The notes: generated from the sequence alone by a model not told the origin. 64,000 bases of DNA from Gigantopelta aegis (GCF_016097555.1 NC_054706.1:29590775-29654774), one strand, 5' to 3'; shown: positions 23,001 to 34,800, counted from the first letter of the stretch. A program made the numbers and translations.

Positions 23001-26000
23001 TTAACATGTAAGTTTAATCGTAGAACTATTTTATTAGTCGGAAACATCTTACAATGCAGCAAACTCAGGAATGTCCCTTTAAATTTTATTTCTGGAAGTA
23101 GTAGTATTTTATATCAATTAAAACCGAGTGTATAATTCAGAATTTTTTCCGAATTCATGCTAAACATGGCGAAACGTCATGAAATGTACTGATAAATGTT
23201 CACTTCACCTCTTTTCATCAAACATCTCCCCTTTCTTCTGGAAAGGGAGAAATCAATTTTTCCAACTTTTTCAGTTCTAGATTCACTTTCTAGATTAGGA
23301 CCTGACCATCCAGACTGAATGAGAAGCACATATGTGAGCCAAATTTGACGACTGACCTGTATAATGTTTGCATCTATAAAACTGTGCTCTTATACAATAC
23401 CAAACTTTCCTCATTGTGTTTCTGTTGCAGGCCATCCCTCGTGTCTCCAGTTCACCCCAAATATAATGATGTCTGTGAAGAAGTATCCATGGCAGTGCAT
23501 TGAATGCAAGACGTGTAGATTTTGTGGTACTTCAGAAAATGATGTAAGGCACATGTTTGTTGTTTTGTTTTACTTTTTAAATTTAATTATATAATCTGTT
23601 GCTTCTAGAATTTTTATAAAATCCACTAGCTATGGGATCAGTGATTTAAAAAATGTTTTTAGCCACAATTAAAAATTCACTAGCCCAACTTTACTTTAAG
23701 TTAATACAATTTTACTAAATAATAGTAATAATTGGATATAATACCTAAAGAGAAGGATAGAGCTCAAAAACACTAACATTGGGAGGTGGGGTGGGGGCAG
23801 GATATTCATATTTACAAAATAGACTTAACTGCATCATTTGACCAAAAATAATTCACTAGCCGTCAGGCATGGCAATAGTAGTTATTTACTAGCCCAACAT
23901 TGAATATCACTTGCCATGGAGGTGGGGCTACCATAATCTAGAAGCCCTGTATAATCTTTGAAAGGGTGAAATTGAATTCACCTATGATGTATTAATTTTT
24001 TATGGCCAGGGTGTACTATACCAAATAAAACTAACTATATACAATATATCAACCAAACTATGACTCATAAATATCACTATTACAACCCCTACCTCAAAGT
24101 ATTAATTGAAAAAAATTGTAGCTTTCATTTTCGGCATAACCAGATGTTTTTACAACACTCCTAGTTTCGCATAAAATTTGAGTACTTTTTTGTACAGGTA
24201 CCCGATACATGTTTCCATCTCAAGGCTACTTGACAGTGGTACTAGATGAAATAAAATTGCATACATTTTTGCCTAGATGAACTAATTTTTTTTTTACAAC
24301 AAACACATTCACATTTATCAAGAGTTAGGTGCACCTAAAATTTTTACCCAGCCGGATGTTATTTGGTTTAGTACTACCCATTACACACTTTACAAGTGAT
24401 AATTGAGCAGGGAAGATAATTTGACTCGCTAGTATATGGATTATCTCCCATGTTTTGCTTCCAGTCAAACTGGAAAAAATATGCAACACCAGTCTGTCCT
24501 CCTTGACTGGAAATGACAATTCAGCAGCAGGCAGTTTTAATTTCAGTAAGGCCAGGTAGCTGAAATGAGTGTAAACCTTAAAGGGACAGACCTCAGTTTC
24601 AGCCCATGAAAAAAAAAAAAATGTTTTATTTAACTATGCACTCAACACATTTTATTTACGTTTATATGGCATCGAACATATGGTTAAGGACCACACAGAT
24701 ATTGAGAGAGAAAATCCACTGTTGCCACTTCATGGGTTACTCTTTTCGATTAGCAGCAAGGGATCTTTTATATGCACCATCCCACAGACAGGATAGTACA
24801 TACCACAGCCTTTGATATACCAGTCGTGGTGCACTGGCTGGAACGAGAAATAGCCCAATGGGCCCATCGACAGGGATCGATCCCAGGCCAACCGTGCATC
24901 GAGCGAGCGCTGTACCACTGAGCTACGTCCCGCCCCAGCCCATGAAAATGCACACTCAGTTTGGTTAATCCACAAACCTGTAACACATTTAGATAGTTAC
25001 AGTTGAGTGAAACATGAGTCTGTGACTTTGACACATGGTGAAATACCCTCTGAAAATTGACTAAAACTCAACTCCTGTTACTCCTCAGATGCACACGCGT
25101 TTTTAAAAATATGAGAAATGCATTTTGTGATATTAAAAACACCAGGAATGTACGGAATGCATTTTGTGATATTAAAAACACTTGAATATACGGAAATGGA
25201 TAATCTAAACAATAAAATCTAAGTAAAGTATGATTTCAGTTATCAAAAACGGCTCTAATAGTCAAAAATCGATCCGCGTTACTGGGCCCATTGGGCTATT
25301 TCTCATTCCAGTCAGTGTGACACGACTGGTATATCAAAGGCCTTATACCATATTTCAGACGGACTTTGCTAGCTATATTTTGAAACCTGACCAAATCTTT
25401 GTTGTATGTTGTAGGATCAGTTGTTGTTCTGCGATGACTGCGACCGTGGATACCACATGTATTGTCTGACTCCAAAATTGCAGGAGGCACCCGAAGGTAA
25501 AGTATTTCTGCTATTTTGATCGTACTCAATACTGTAAAACCCTTCATTTTCACATTGAGAAGAATTGTTAAAAAGAATCAATGCAGAAATTATATAATAC
25601 CCAATTGTAAGACCGTAGTAGCGTGTCCATTTTCAAACAGCATAATATACACATCACTTCATATCAGAAAACATGCACACACAAATTATGGTATATTGAT
25701 AAAAAGAACAAAAGGACCACATAATAGTAAAACATATTGTGATTGCTACCAGAACCCCCATCCATAATATTATCATAGGTTATCTGTGTTAGTGACATTC
25801 AGTCTCACATTTTTATAGTATTTTCCTTAGCTCGTTTTAGCATGGTGTGGCACCATGCCTTAATCAGTGCCATGCTGCCCTGAGATTAAACAAGCCTTTT
25901 TTCAATAATCAATTCTAAAATTGTCTTTATATTGTATGTATATAGGAGATGGCCTAGTAATTTGTTTATGCAGTAAAATATGTTTTCAATCAAACCAGAC

Positions 26001-26127
26001 ACCTAACCACGTGGTATTTCAGCTGTACATGTTGTATTTGTCAATCATTTGTTCTTCAGGTAACTGGAGCTGTCATCTGTGTACGAAAGAGATTCACGGT
26101 GAAAAGAAAGAAAATGAAACGCAGTGA
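19908..26127 (+). CDS. DPF: d4-family double PHD finger protein (DPF/BAF45 type), C-terminal four exons
   Basis: Joined coding exons at 19908-20033, 23431-23543, 25415-25496 and 26060-26127 encode the tandem PHD fingers and the stop. Finger 1 reads YCDFCLGD, then [20 protein letters not shown] and WQCIEC; finger 2 reads [10 protein letters not shown], then [20 protein letters not shown] and WSCHLC. Spacing and wording are those of vertebrate DPF1/2/3. In that family the two fingers form one unit that reads acylated and unmodified H3 tails for the BAF (SWI/SNF) complex in the nucleus; this function is known from the family, not shown here. The tail after finger 2 is short ([14 protein letters not shown]). 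All junctions are GT-AG and keep frame. The N-terminal requiem domain and the C2H2 finger expected upstream were not found and are probably left of the window or in missed exons. Which vertebrate paralogue it matches cannot be said. Confidence 0.95.
20410..20519. mobile_element. Hairpin MITE in DPF intron
   Basis: CATTAGATACCATTTATCTT is matched by the exact complement AAGATAAATGGTATCTAATG at the other end (24 bases perfect). The loop repeats part of the arm (CATTAGATATATTTTACAA). Confidence 0.8.
20592..20937. mobile_element. Palindrome-ended element with another element nested in it
   Basis: CAGTGGCGAAGCGTGGGT at the left mirrors ACCCACGCTACGCCACTG at the right. These ends resemble the type E G-run elements. 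It sits in a DPF intron. Confidence 0.7.
20618..20802. mobile_element. Nested MITE with 7-bp target duplication
   Basis: AGTGTTCGAGATTAA and TTAATCTCGAACACT are inverted ends; GGGCCAC precedes and follows (20611-20617, 20803-20809). The interior repeats TGGTATCC(C/A) motifs. A 7-8 bp duplication suggests a hAT-like mover. Confidence 0.75.
21398..21756 (+). mobile_element. SINE type A in DPF intron, with target duplication
   Basis: ACCGGCCTCGGTGGCATCAT to ATTTCTTTC, with a small deletion of the GAGTGCTCCGCAAGGCTC segment. TTCCATACAGTG flanks both sides (21386-21397 and 21757-21768), a perfect 12-base duplication. Confidence 0.96.
22290..23318 (+). repeat. Type H dispersed repeat in DPF intron, split by a TTAA MITE
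   Basis: The segment matches, reverse-complemented, the PTEN-intron copy at about 60060-60640: GTGACCAGTCAGGCGTTGTT, TCTCGGCCA, then CGAGTGTATAATTC, ACTGATAAATGTT and TTTTTCAGTTCTAGAT. A third partial copy is at 56580-56830. No open frame of note. The class of element is unknown. Confidence 0.75.
22696..23078. mobile_element. TTAA-flanked MITE inserted in type H repeat
   Basis: Ends AGGCACAGTCCTGAGTTTGC and GCAAACTCAGGAATGTCCCT are flanked by TTAA (22692-22695, 23079-23082). The PTEN-intron copy of the surrounding repeat shows the uninterrupted site (GATTTAATTTTATT). Confidence 0.85.
23431..23543 (+). CDS. DPF: DPF exon: end of PHD finger 1, start of finger 2
   Basis: Acceptor TTTCTGTTGCAG, donor GTAAGG. 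It encodes [37 protein letters not shown]. Phase fits both neighbours. Confidence 0.96.
23598..23949 (-). mobile_element. hAT-like MITE with perfect 8-bp duplication
   Basis: TATAATCT lies on both sides (23590-23597, 23950-23957). On the minus strand the element opens CAGGGCTTCTAGATTATGG and ends in a mirrored TTCTAGAAGCAAC. CACTAGCC/GGCTAGTG occurs repeatedly near the ends. A second copy is at 61993-62392. It lies 50 bases after a DPF exon. Confidence 0.9.
24582..25266. mobile_element. TTAA-type MITE in DPF intron, right end lost, carrying a SINE
   Basis: The left end AGGGACAGACCTCAGTTTC follows TTAA. The interior (GGATAATCTAAACAATAAAA, GATTTCAGTTATCAAAAACG) is the reverse complement of the interior of 16577-16946. 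The right terminus is replaced by a SINE fragment at 25268. Confidence 0.7.
24613..24936 (-). mobile_element. SINE, type A', inserted in the TTAA MITE
   Basis: Tail ATTTAACTATGCACTCAACA at the left, head GGGGCGGGACGTAGCTCAG at the right. AGCCCATGAAAA flanks both sides (24601-24612, 24937-24948), a clear target duplication. Confidence 0.94.
25268..25356 (+). mobile_element. SINE type B fragment next to a DPF exon
   Basis: CTGGGCCCATTGGGCTATTT, CTCATTCCAGTCAGTG and GACTGGTATATCAAAGGCC. It ends about 60 bases before the exon at 25415. Confidence 0.8.
25415..25496 (+). CDS. DPF: DPF exon: core of PHD finger 2
   Basis: Acceptor TATGTTGTAG, donor GTAAAG. Encodes [20 protein letters not shown] and KLQEAPE plus one base of Gly. 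Confidence 0.96.
26060..26127 (+). CDS. DPF: DPF last coding exon
   Basis: Acceptor TTGTTCTTCAG. Encodes the rest of Gly, then [21 protein letters not shown] and TGA. WSCHLC holds the last zinc ligands of finger 2. Confidence 0.95.
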
Positions 26128-26260
26128 AGAAAGGATCTGATGAATATTCATATGAAACTCACAAATTATGTTTTCCAATTTAGTAACTATCTACTGTATT
26201 TAATCTAACTTTTAAATAACGTTTTCTAAGTGTAAATAAAGGGAGATAATTATGCTGATG
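26128..26260 (+). terminator. Start of DPF 3' UTR with possible poly(A) signal
   Basis: AATAAA at 26235-26240, about 110 bases past the stop, is the nearest possible signal. A longer UTR cannot be excluded; another AATAAA in good context is at 34273-34278. Confidence 0.4.
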
Positions 26261-26581
26261 GGGAGATTATAGGTAAAGCTTTGGTATACGCCTCTGGACA
26301 TTGCATGAATGATCGTTCGCGTGTTACTCTCGGAAGCAGTTTAGGGTTTAAGTTTAAAACATCATTGTCATGTGGCAAATGTGTTATCTGAATTTGATTT
26401 TGCATTCATAAATTCTTTACTCAAATTTTCCGTTCTTGATAACCTGCCTTGACTGGTGCAAATTATTATGTTCGTTCTAAATGTAAGTACTGTAATAGTA
26501 ATGTAAAAATATAAAATTGTTTATACAAATGTATTATAATAAGATAATGGGAATCACTCATGAAAAAATAATTACAAGTGC

Positions 26582-26689
<108 letters not shown>

Positions 26690-26777
26690 AACTAGTTAAT
26701 GACTTTGGATATCATGAAGGTAAGCATTCGGCCTGAACAGGATAAAGCCAATAGTTATTATCTTTATCCTGCATACC

Positions 26778-27090
26778 GAGGGCGGGACGTAGCCCAGTGG
26801 TACAGCGTGCGGTCGGTGTGAGATCAATCCCTGTCGGTGGGCCCATTGGGCTATTTCTTGTTCCAGCCAGTGTACCACGACTGGTATATCAAAGGCCGTG
26901 GTATGTACTACCCTGCCTATGGAATGGTGCATATAAAAGATCCCTTGCTGCTAATCGAAAAGAGTAGCCCATGAAGTGGCAACAGCAGGTTTCCTCTCTC
27001 AATATATGTGGTCCTTAACCATATGTCTGACACCATGTAACTGTAACTGTAAATAAAATGTGTTGAGTGCATCGTTAAATAAAACATTCC
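26778..27090 (+). mobile_element. SINE, type A', with target duplication
   Basis: GAGGGCGGGACGTAGCCCAG to AAATAAAACATTCC. TTTATCCTGCATACC (26763-26777) and TTTATCCGGCATACC (27091-27105) are the duplicated site, one difference. Confidence 0.95.
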
Positions 27091-27109
27091 TTTATCCGGC
27101 ATACCATAC

Positions 27110-28005
27110 AAATTAAGTGGAAATGCTATTATTTCTGTTATTTTAGCTACATTGTATGATAACCTAGAGGTTAAATGAGCGATTTTGTAAGGTAGCTATG
27201 CATGTGATGTCACATGAGTGACATCAAAAGTCATATCCTGCTACTGTACGTTTATGACTTTTCTTTATCCGTCATAATCAGTCAATAGAAACAGTGGTTG
27301 CAGGATAAAAGAACTATAGATTGAAATAAGGAGCCGTCTCAAAATTCTGGCACATCACTCCACATGAATAACATACATTTGAGGGAGGCTGGGTTAACGA
27401 CACTTCTGTTTGTAACTTGACAACAAACTTATCGATTTCCAGCAAACGAAAAGCATTTTAAAACATAATTATTTTAAACATCAGCACTGGCAAACATTGG
27501 TCATGTGCTGTAATATCACAAAGCATGGATATTAGTTTTAATGGTGGAAACTCGGGGTTAGTCCTGGGTGAGCAAAATATTTTGCCAAATTGTCTTAAAA
27601 AAACCTTCACAAATTGCAGTTATTTTCTTTAAAATGTCAGTTATTACCAAAAATTATTTCGCCAAATTAAAATAAAATCTGCCAAAGCTTTCAAAATTCG
27701 CAATTGGCGAATGTCAGAGCTAGCCTTGAAACTGGTTTATTGACTGGTGGCGACATTAATTGTATAGCCTGCACTAAATCGAGTGCTTCCATATCTTAGT
27801 TTGAGTTGTAGTGTCAGATATTTAGAGTAAATGCAAGTGCAGCTCTGATGTTATTATTGTTTATCATGTGAAAGAAAAGGAGATCGGATTCAATCCTGTA
27901 CAAACAATGCGATGAACATGATTTTTATAGATGGCCAGTAAGCATGAAAATAGTTTTCAAATTGAGACAAACATCATCAGCCTGTTTGTTTGTTGTTTAT
28001 ACTTC
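27110..28005. other. No gene seen; one decayed repeat
   Basis: A possible short element lies around 27530-27735 (CCAAATTGTCTT, GCAATTGGCGAATGTCAG), resembling 40690-40865. Nothing coding. Confidence 0.4.
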
Positions 28006-28007
28006 TT

Positions 28008-28252
28008 TCCGTACTTATAATCAAATTAAGGTTCAAGCATGCTGTCCTGGGCACACTCGCCTAAACTATCTGGACTCTGTTCAGGACAGTGGGTTAGTGG
28101 TTAGTTTAAGAGAAGTCAGTGTAGTAGCCGAACGCCTTACCCAATGAGTCACTAAACTCGCTCTGGGTGGGAGCCTGCTGGTACCAGGCTGCGAACCCAG
28201 TACCTGCCAGCTTTAAGTCCGATTGTTTAACCACTACAACACCGAGGCCGGT
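28008..28252 (-). mobile_element. SINE, type F
   Basis: Minus-strand head ACCGGCCTCGGTGTTGTAGT with GGTTCGCAGCCTGG, body with GTCCTGAACAGAGTCCAG, tail TTGAACCTTAATTTGATTAT. Confidence 0.88.
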
Positions 28253-28259
28253 CACCAGC

Positions 28260-29860
28260 TTGACAACAGGACTGTTTATCAATGAACTGGTGTTTACGCA
28301 GTTTTAATTCAATACAGATGAATGTTCAGTCTGTGTATCTTTTCTAAAGACCGACCATGTTCGGGGAGGGTATAGCAGAAATAGAACAAATTTGATATAC
28401 TTTTTTAGTTCAAAATCTGGAGTAATGATCTTATATCACCACCATAATACTGTTTGTAAATTTTCTTACTAATAACACCATTTGTATTTTTCATCGGGCT
28501 ATTATGTCATTTGCACAGTGATTTTTACGATAAAATGGGTCTACTTTTATTCCATTTTGAAAAGTAATGGTTAGGGGCATATTTGAAAGAAAGAATTTTT
28601 TTTTTGGAAAAACACTTGATGAACAATATATATTATATCTTCTTATATTATTAAACAGTATTGTTACTGTTTCACTTTTGTTAATTTTTAACCTATAAGC
28701 ATACTGTTTTTGTTTTTTGTGGGGAGGGGGATGTTAAAAATAATTTTATAGATTTTTAATAACACAGTTTTGTGCGATAATGTATGCTTTTTTTTTTTTT
28801 GTCTTTATCAAAATGAATATAAACTGCCAGCCTAAAAATATGTGAGAATAGTATTAAAGTGATTTGAGATGTGTGACTGGTCATCCACTTTGACATGAAT
28901 ATGAAATCAAAACTTTATCCAGTAATTTTTAGCCATCTGGGGGCCTAGATATTCCTCTTAATTGACTCTCTTTTTTTTTTTTAAATAATTAATTTTTAGC
29001 TGTACAAAACTGCCCCGGACAGTTTAGATTTAGGTGAAAGTGTAATGAAAATAAACAATTTCAGATACACAGTCAATACTCTGCTATTTCATGTTATGTT
29101 CTTTTTTGTTATCTTCGTGTTTTGTCACTTGTAGTACTATTCTAGATCAGCTACTGACATTGTTTTTTTGTTTGTTTGTTTGTTTGTTTGTTTTTTCATA
29201 ACAAAACCATACCAAGTGGCATCATAGTTCATTACAGATTTTCATGAATACAAACCAAGGCTTTTCAGGGCACGATATTTGAAAATTTTAGGTCACTGGA
29301 AGTTGATTAATGTGATTTGTATTTAGGTAAACCAGTTGTAGTGTTTATGAATTATGTAAACCTAACACTTTTACAGGTAGACTGTGCATTGTGTCTTATG
29401 GGTAGCACTCACCTGAGTTATAATGGGTCATGGGATTGGTCACCTAGATAGATGCATTGGGGTGCCTCCACGGCTGGTGTGTCAAAGAACGTGGTTTGTC
29501 AGGGGTTGAAATAATCAGAAGGCCTAATTGCCAATGGTGACCACGTTTTTGTTATTTGAATAAGCCCCTAGAAAATATAGTGTTAATCACATATAGCACC
29601 AAACTGGCCTCTACTTTGATTCATCCTGGGGGTTGTGTTAGCTGTTGGTCTCTGAACCTCTACATATTTCAACCATGGTATGTGCTGCCCTGCCCTGTGG
29701 GAAAATGCATATAAACCTCCCTTGCTGCTATTTTAGCAGAGTTTAGTTGTTTCTGTTCGGAGCACATTGATTTATTAATGATCGGCTATTTGTAATTGTG
29801 ACATGAAGTCTTCAGATGAAACCCACTATACTTTCCCATTAGAAGGAAACAAATGTTTTT
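28260..29860. other. No gene seen; decayed SINE pieces at about 29420-29800
   Basis: AT-rich. ATGGTATGTGCTGCCCTGCC, AAATGCATATAAACCTCCCT and ACATTGATTTATTAATGATC are remnants of an old type B-like SINE. Confidence 0.45.
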
Positions 29861-29877
29861 TAATATACGGTGAAACC

Positions 29878-30044
29878 CCTGTAAACCGGACACTCTAGGG
29901 ACTAATTAAAAATGTCTGGTTTTTAGAGGGATCCGGTTTAGAGAGGTTCAATTATGTACTGGTTTTGAAAAGGGGACTTTGAAAAACTTCCGGTTGTGAG
30001 GGTATTCCAGTTTACAGAGGGTCTAGTATTGAGAGGTTTCATTG
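29878..30044. mobile_element. Short pogo/Tigger-like MITE
   Basis: CGGTGAAACCCCTGTAAACC and GTATTGAGAGGTTTCATTG are inverted ends flanked by TA. Related to 1517-2025. Confidence 0.7.
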
Positions 30045-30125
30045 TACACTTCCCCACAGATGAGTCAGAAATACCATGTTCTTTGGTATGTCAATTGTGA
30101 GGCCTTGGTTGGGACGAGAAAGAAA

Positions 30126-30498
30126 AACAGTGGATCCGTCGAGGTGATTTGATCCTAGAGACCCAAGCACTTCATGTGAATGCTCTGACTTCAGCTAGAA
30201 GTAGTCTTTGTGACAACAGTGTTGTTGTATTTTTTTTACTGAGTTGACCAAATGTTACAACAGCCATCTAAAGACACCCACAGTTTAACTTGGTGCTGAG
30301 ATGTCCATTGAAACAGTGGATCCGTCAAAGTAGTTTGGTCCTAGAGACCCAAGCACCTCAGGTGAATGCTCTGACTTTAGCTAGAAGTAGTCTATGTGAC
30401 AGCAGTGTTGTTGTATTTTTTACTGAGTTGACCAAATGTCACAACAGCCATCTAAAGACACCCATAGTTTAACTTTGTGCTGAGATGTCCATTGAAAC
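30126..30498 (+). repeat. Tandem duplication, 186-bp unit, two copies
   Basis: CAGTGGATCCGTC begins each copy (30128 and 30314), and GAGATGTCCATTGAAAC ends each. The copies differ at only a few bases, so the duplication is recent. Confidence 0.95.
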
Positions 30499-30734
30499 GA
30501 ACATTTCTCTTATCTCGTTCATGCCTAATATGAACTTGTGTCAGAGGTCATGTATTTTATGAAAGGATGGTCCATTTTCCTGGTTTACTATTTCGCACCC
30601 CTGTACTCCACTTTGACCTGGTCCATATTAGTAAGCAGGGTAAGATTGAGATAAATTTAAAACATTTATTTCAGTGTTCCAACTATCAGGTGTTTTGTAC
30701 AGGTCTGATTTTATGAAACAGGCTATAGAATTTT

Positions 30735-30930
30735 TAATGTATCTTGGCTCTATGATATTGTAAAACCACTGTTGGCTATGACATCACTACAACACATGCC
30801 ACAGTGATGTTGTAGCCAACGATGTAATAGTTTGTTGTATTTCTGCATCACTATTGCATGTGTTGTAGTGATGTCATAGCCTACGATATCATAGCATTAA
30901 GATACCTTCGAAAATATGGGCCCTGGATAA
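30735..30930. mobile_element. Palindromic MITE
   Basis: GCTATGACATCACTACAACA and CATGC are mirrored exactly by GCATGTGTTGTAGTGATGTC and ATAGC. The interior again holds partly inverted copies. A fragment is at 4900-5000. Confidence 0.75.
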
Positions 30931-30934
30931 TAAC

Positions 30935-32375
30935 TTCACATAATGTTTGTATCATATTTTATATCATCTTTTCATAAACATTCAGGCTTTTTAGGGGGAT
31001 GGGATGGGTGGTGGAGCTTCTGGGTTTTTAAAAAAAATTTAGTATAGTGCTTTCTTTGCTTGAAGCTACATGTATTTATGCTTTGTTTCCCGGGTGGTCT
31101 CATTACGCTGTTTCTTTAGTTGTTAGAGGATCATTATAACATTTAATCACTAATTCCGCAGAGTTCCGGATCACCGTACAATGTCATAATTCTTGGAGTT
31201 GAGGAATGGGGAGGGACTTAGTCATATAGTCTTTTCTTTCACTGTTTAAAAAATGTTTGTCAGTAATAATGGAATAGTTTGTTTTATTTGCGTGTCATTC
31301 AAGATATACAGGATAATATAACCAGTATAACTCACGTGTCATAACAATTTCACGTAGCCAAAGAATGATGTAATTTTGGGAAACCACATTATAACATAAA
31401 GTGGCTTCCCCAATCTTAACTATGTGCATGTGCAAAATGACATCATTTCGTTGTCTCCTTCTAGTTACATTTGAAACATTTTGAAATGGTCCTGGTTATT
31501 CATCCGACACACACAAGCTCGTATAGTAATCTCTTTTAATGTTACAAATGACAGATATTAACTACTGCATTATTTGTCCAAAACAGCCTATTGGTAGTCT
31601 TTATTGAAATCACTGTAGTTGTATAAATGTTTTTACTGTTGGAATGACTGGAGTGAGATGGAAACTGCAGAATTAACCTGTAAAAAAAAAAAAATAGTGT
31701 GTTCATTATTGTGACATGCTTGTATTTTGTTCCTTTATGTTTTTTCTACATCAGTATTAAACCGTTTCATTCATTGCTGCAGTTTACTCACATTGTTAGA
31801 ACCATTGTTTCTGGACCACATTAAAAACCCAAACTTTTTACAGATGTATTGTTTTACATTTTTTAATTGTTATTTTGTTTTTGAGGCTTCCTGAAATTGA
31901 CGAAAAGAATGTTCTGATTGTCAGTTAATGATCGATTGCAAAATGTTAATGGTTGTATATGTGTATTTTATTAACTATTAATAATAAATGTTTCTCATTG
32001 TTTTTGTTCATATTTACTCTCCCTTGTTTTAGAATAGACACTTATTCAGGGAACATTTTGTTTTCAAAATCTTGATTAGCGATATTTCTACATCAATTGA
32101 AAATTGATTAGCAACTACTGTTTAATGTTTAAGAATTGTGTAACGATTTCTGAAACTTGCACAGTGAATTGCGACGCGATACTGAACAAAATGTTTTCTG
32201 TTCTGGAAGAAATGTGTATTGTTGAATTGTTTAAACTACCCAGTATTGTGAACGTACATGTTACTTGTATAATGTTACTTGCATAACCGAAGACTGTTGT
32301 TGATAACCATTGTCTGTTGTTCCCACTGAAAGGCAGTCAACCTGTATGTGACACCACATGAGGACAGTACACATT
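30935..32375. other. No feature seen
   Basis: AT-rich, little recognised repeat. It could be intergenic or part of a long 3' UTR; there is no evidence to decide. Confidence 0.4.
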
Positions 32376-32443
32376 ACACAGGGTTTGTACGGGTCGTAGA
32401 AATCCTCGAAAGTTATGGAATTTGCTAGTTCGTTTCTACTTAA

Positions 32444-32674
32444 CCTGACCTCAAACAAAGGCATATTCTGCTAGTGATATTAGATTAAACTGGAGCAAAG
32501 AAAAAAAAGACGTCCAAACCAAGCCAGCGAAGGGGGAAAGAAGGAAATATCGGTCATGTGACTGGAACAGGCAGTAGACGACTTGTTGGAATATTTTTAG
32601 CTATCCCATCGGCTGTTGGGATGTTCTGAGCAGACTAATATTCCTAGTGGAATATGCCTTTGTTTGAGGTCAGG
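32444..32674. mobile_element. MITE with 25-bp perfect inverted ends, TAA flanks
   Basis: CCTGACCTCAAACAAAGGCA(TATTC) is mirrored by (GAATA)TGCCTTTGTTTGAGGTCAGG, with TAA on each side. A 3-bp TWA duplication suggests a PIF/Harbinger-type mover. Confidence 0.8.
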
Positions 32675-32765
32675 TAAAGTATTCTTAAAAGAGAAAACAC
32701 TCCTAAGTTTTCTCATGTCATTTTCCAGGTCTGGAAAGTCATGGAACTTCATTTTGATCATCATG

Positions 32766-33009
32766 CAGGGTTTCTGCCAGGGTAAAACGGGTATGGCGCC
32801 AAACCCAAATTTTAATTTTTTTTAAGTTAACATTTTGACAAAATTAATGACTCTTATCATTATTGTATGATTTTCTCGACTTTAAACCTAAATGTAACTC
32901 ATTTTCTCTGTGGGGGAGGCCCCCCCCCCCCCCCATAGCCCCTGTTGACTGTGGTTGCATTCAATTCCATAGTGCCATACCCAAAATTTTCTTTCTGGCA
33001 GAAACACTG
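32766..33009. mobile_element. hAT-like MITE with internal C run
   Basis: CAGGGTTTCTGCCAGGG and GGGTATGGCGCC at the left; GTGCCATACCC and CTGGCAGAAACACTG at the right. The flanks share ATCAT. A C run of 14 lies at about 32919-32933. Confidence 0.7.
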
Positions 33010-33044
33010 ATCATGGGAAGTCTTGAAAATTGGTCTAGAATTTA

Positions 33045-34360
33045 TTTTGTTAATTTTTATTTACTAAATACTAGTATACTTACAAGAATATTTAGGTATT
33101 TTTGTAATTTGTTTTTATATCTAATCAGATTCATTTATGACAATAGACGACATGCCAGTTGTTTTGAGTCAGGAAGGTAGGGGATTACTCCAGTGTGACA
33201 TGGTGGTAGGTGTCTGTTAAAAAGAAGGGTGTCACTTAAATTTTGAATGTCTCTTTAGAATACTATGTAGTAATAGAAATCTGTCTTTAGGTGCTCTCTA
33301 GTGAGCTGGAGTGTCTTAAAGCAGCATTATCAGGTTTGGAATTGGCTTGGTTAAATATATTTCAGTTGTATAATTATACTGAATTGCAGAACATTCTATA
33401 TATTTAGTCATTTTTGTTTCCTAAATGCTTGTATTATGATAATCTGCAGGGAACTGATAAGCGAACTTGGGCCTGTTCAGAATTTTGTTTTTATTTCTTC
33501 ACTTGATGTCACAAGTTTCATTTATATGGAGCAGGTTCCTAATAAATTATTTTAAATGGGTTAAACTTTGTGTTGCACTGTATTATTAAAGTTGGAACTG
33601 TAGTTTAAGATGTGTTACATCAAGAGCACAAATAGCATTGTTCCATATGTCATAACATCAATAATGTTGCTTTAAGATGTATTTTACTTCCTAGTGTTTT
33701 CAGCATTGAAAATGTTGTTAACTTGCATTAGGCTTCACTTTGCTCAGTGCACACCACATTGTAAATTTCAGGTCCATCCAAATTTGAAAAAGACAATAGA
33801 ACAGAATTTTTGTTTCTTCAAATACTAGCATGTGAGGCCATTTGAGAAGGGAGTTGGTGCCAGCATTCCTTCATGAAAAAAAAAAAAAATGATGTTAAAA
33901 ATATTCCTTAATTTTTTTTTAATTTTTTTTTAAAATTGTGTACACTTTCAGGAGCAGGTGGGGGTTACCCCTTCAAAAAAAAAAGGAGAAAAGGAGTTTG
34001 TATGTTCATGAATTTAAAATGTTTATAATTAATTGTGAATCAAAGATTTTATTTTTTTTAATTCTTTAAAACTAAAATATTTAGATATTTGTTAAAATTG
34101 TTTTGAAATGTGAAAATTGCATTTGTCATTAATTCACATTTAAAATTAGGAATGTACGTCATTGGGCCTGAAATAATGAGAAGACACACGACACGTGTAT
34201 AAATACTACAGTGTGTCATCTGTCTGGTACATTGCAGAAGTGTTTGTGCAATATCATACCTGTAATCTGCAAAATAAACTTCATGTCATCAGAATAAATG
34301 TCATAACAATGATGTCTTTGTATTTTGCTTTGTCTATGGTTTAAAGTCATTGTAGTTACA
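33045..34360. other. No coding feature; possible mRNA 3' end near 34273
   Basis: Bases 33045-34300 are AT-rich with few repeats. AATAAA at 34273-34278 follows CATACCTGTAATCTGCAA and could end a transcript, but there is no exon to attach it to. Confidence 0.35.
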
Positions 34361-34362
34361 AA

Positions 34363-34750
34363 ACCGGCCTTTGTGGCGTCGTGGCAGGCCATCGGTCTAC
34401 AGGCTGGTAGGTACTGGGTTCGGATCCCAGTCGAGGCATGGGATTTTTAATCCAGATACCGACTCCAAACCCTGAGTGAGTGCTCCGCAAGGCTCAATGG
34501 GTAGGTGTAAACCACTTGCACCGACCAGTGATCCATAACTGGTTCAACAAAGGCCATGGTTTGTGCTATCCTGCCTGTGGGAAGTGCAAATAAAAGATCC
34601 CTTGCTGCCAATCGGAAGAGTAGCCCATGTAGTGGCGACAGCGGGTTTCCTCTCAAAATCTGTGTGGTCCTTAACCATATGTCTGACGCCATATAACCGT
34701 AAATAAAATGTGTTGAGTGCGTCGTTAAATGAAACATGTCTTTCTTTCTT
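34363..34750 (+). mobile_element. SINE type A
   Basis: ACCGGCCTTTGTGGCGTCGT to ACATGTCTTTCTTTCT, full length; TTGTAGTT occurs at both flanks as a probable target duplication. Confidence 0.95.
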
Positions 34751-34800
34751 TGTAGTTCAACCATCTACGTGTTATTCAGATATCACTTGCATTTGTGACG

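Larger units (their letters stand above)
32378..33040 (+). repeat. Dispersed element starting CAGGGTTTGTACGGGTC, with two insertions
   Basis: CAGGGTTTGTACGGGTC, GAAAGTTATGGAATTT, later CCAGGTCTGGAAAGTCATGG and GGGAAGTCTTGAAAATTGG form one interrupted repeat related to 13499-13537. MITEs at 32444-32674 and 32766-33009 break it. Confidence 0.6.
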
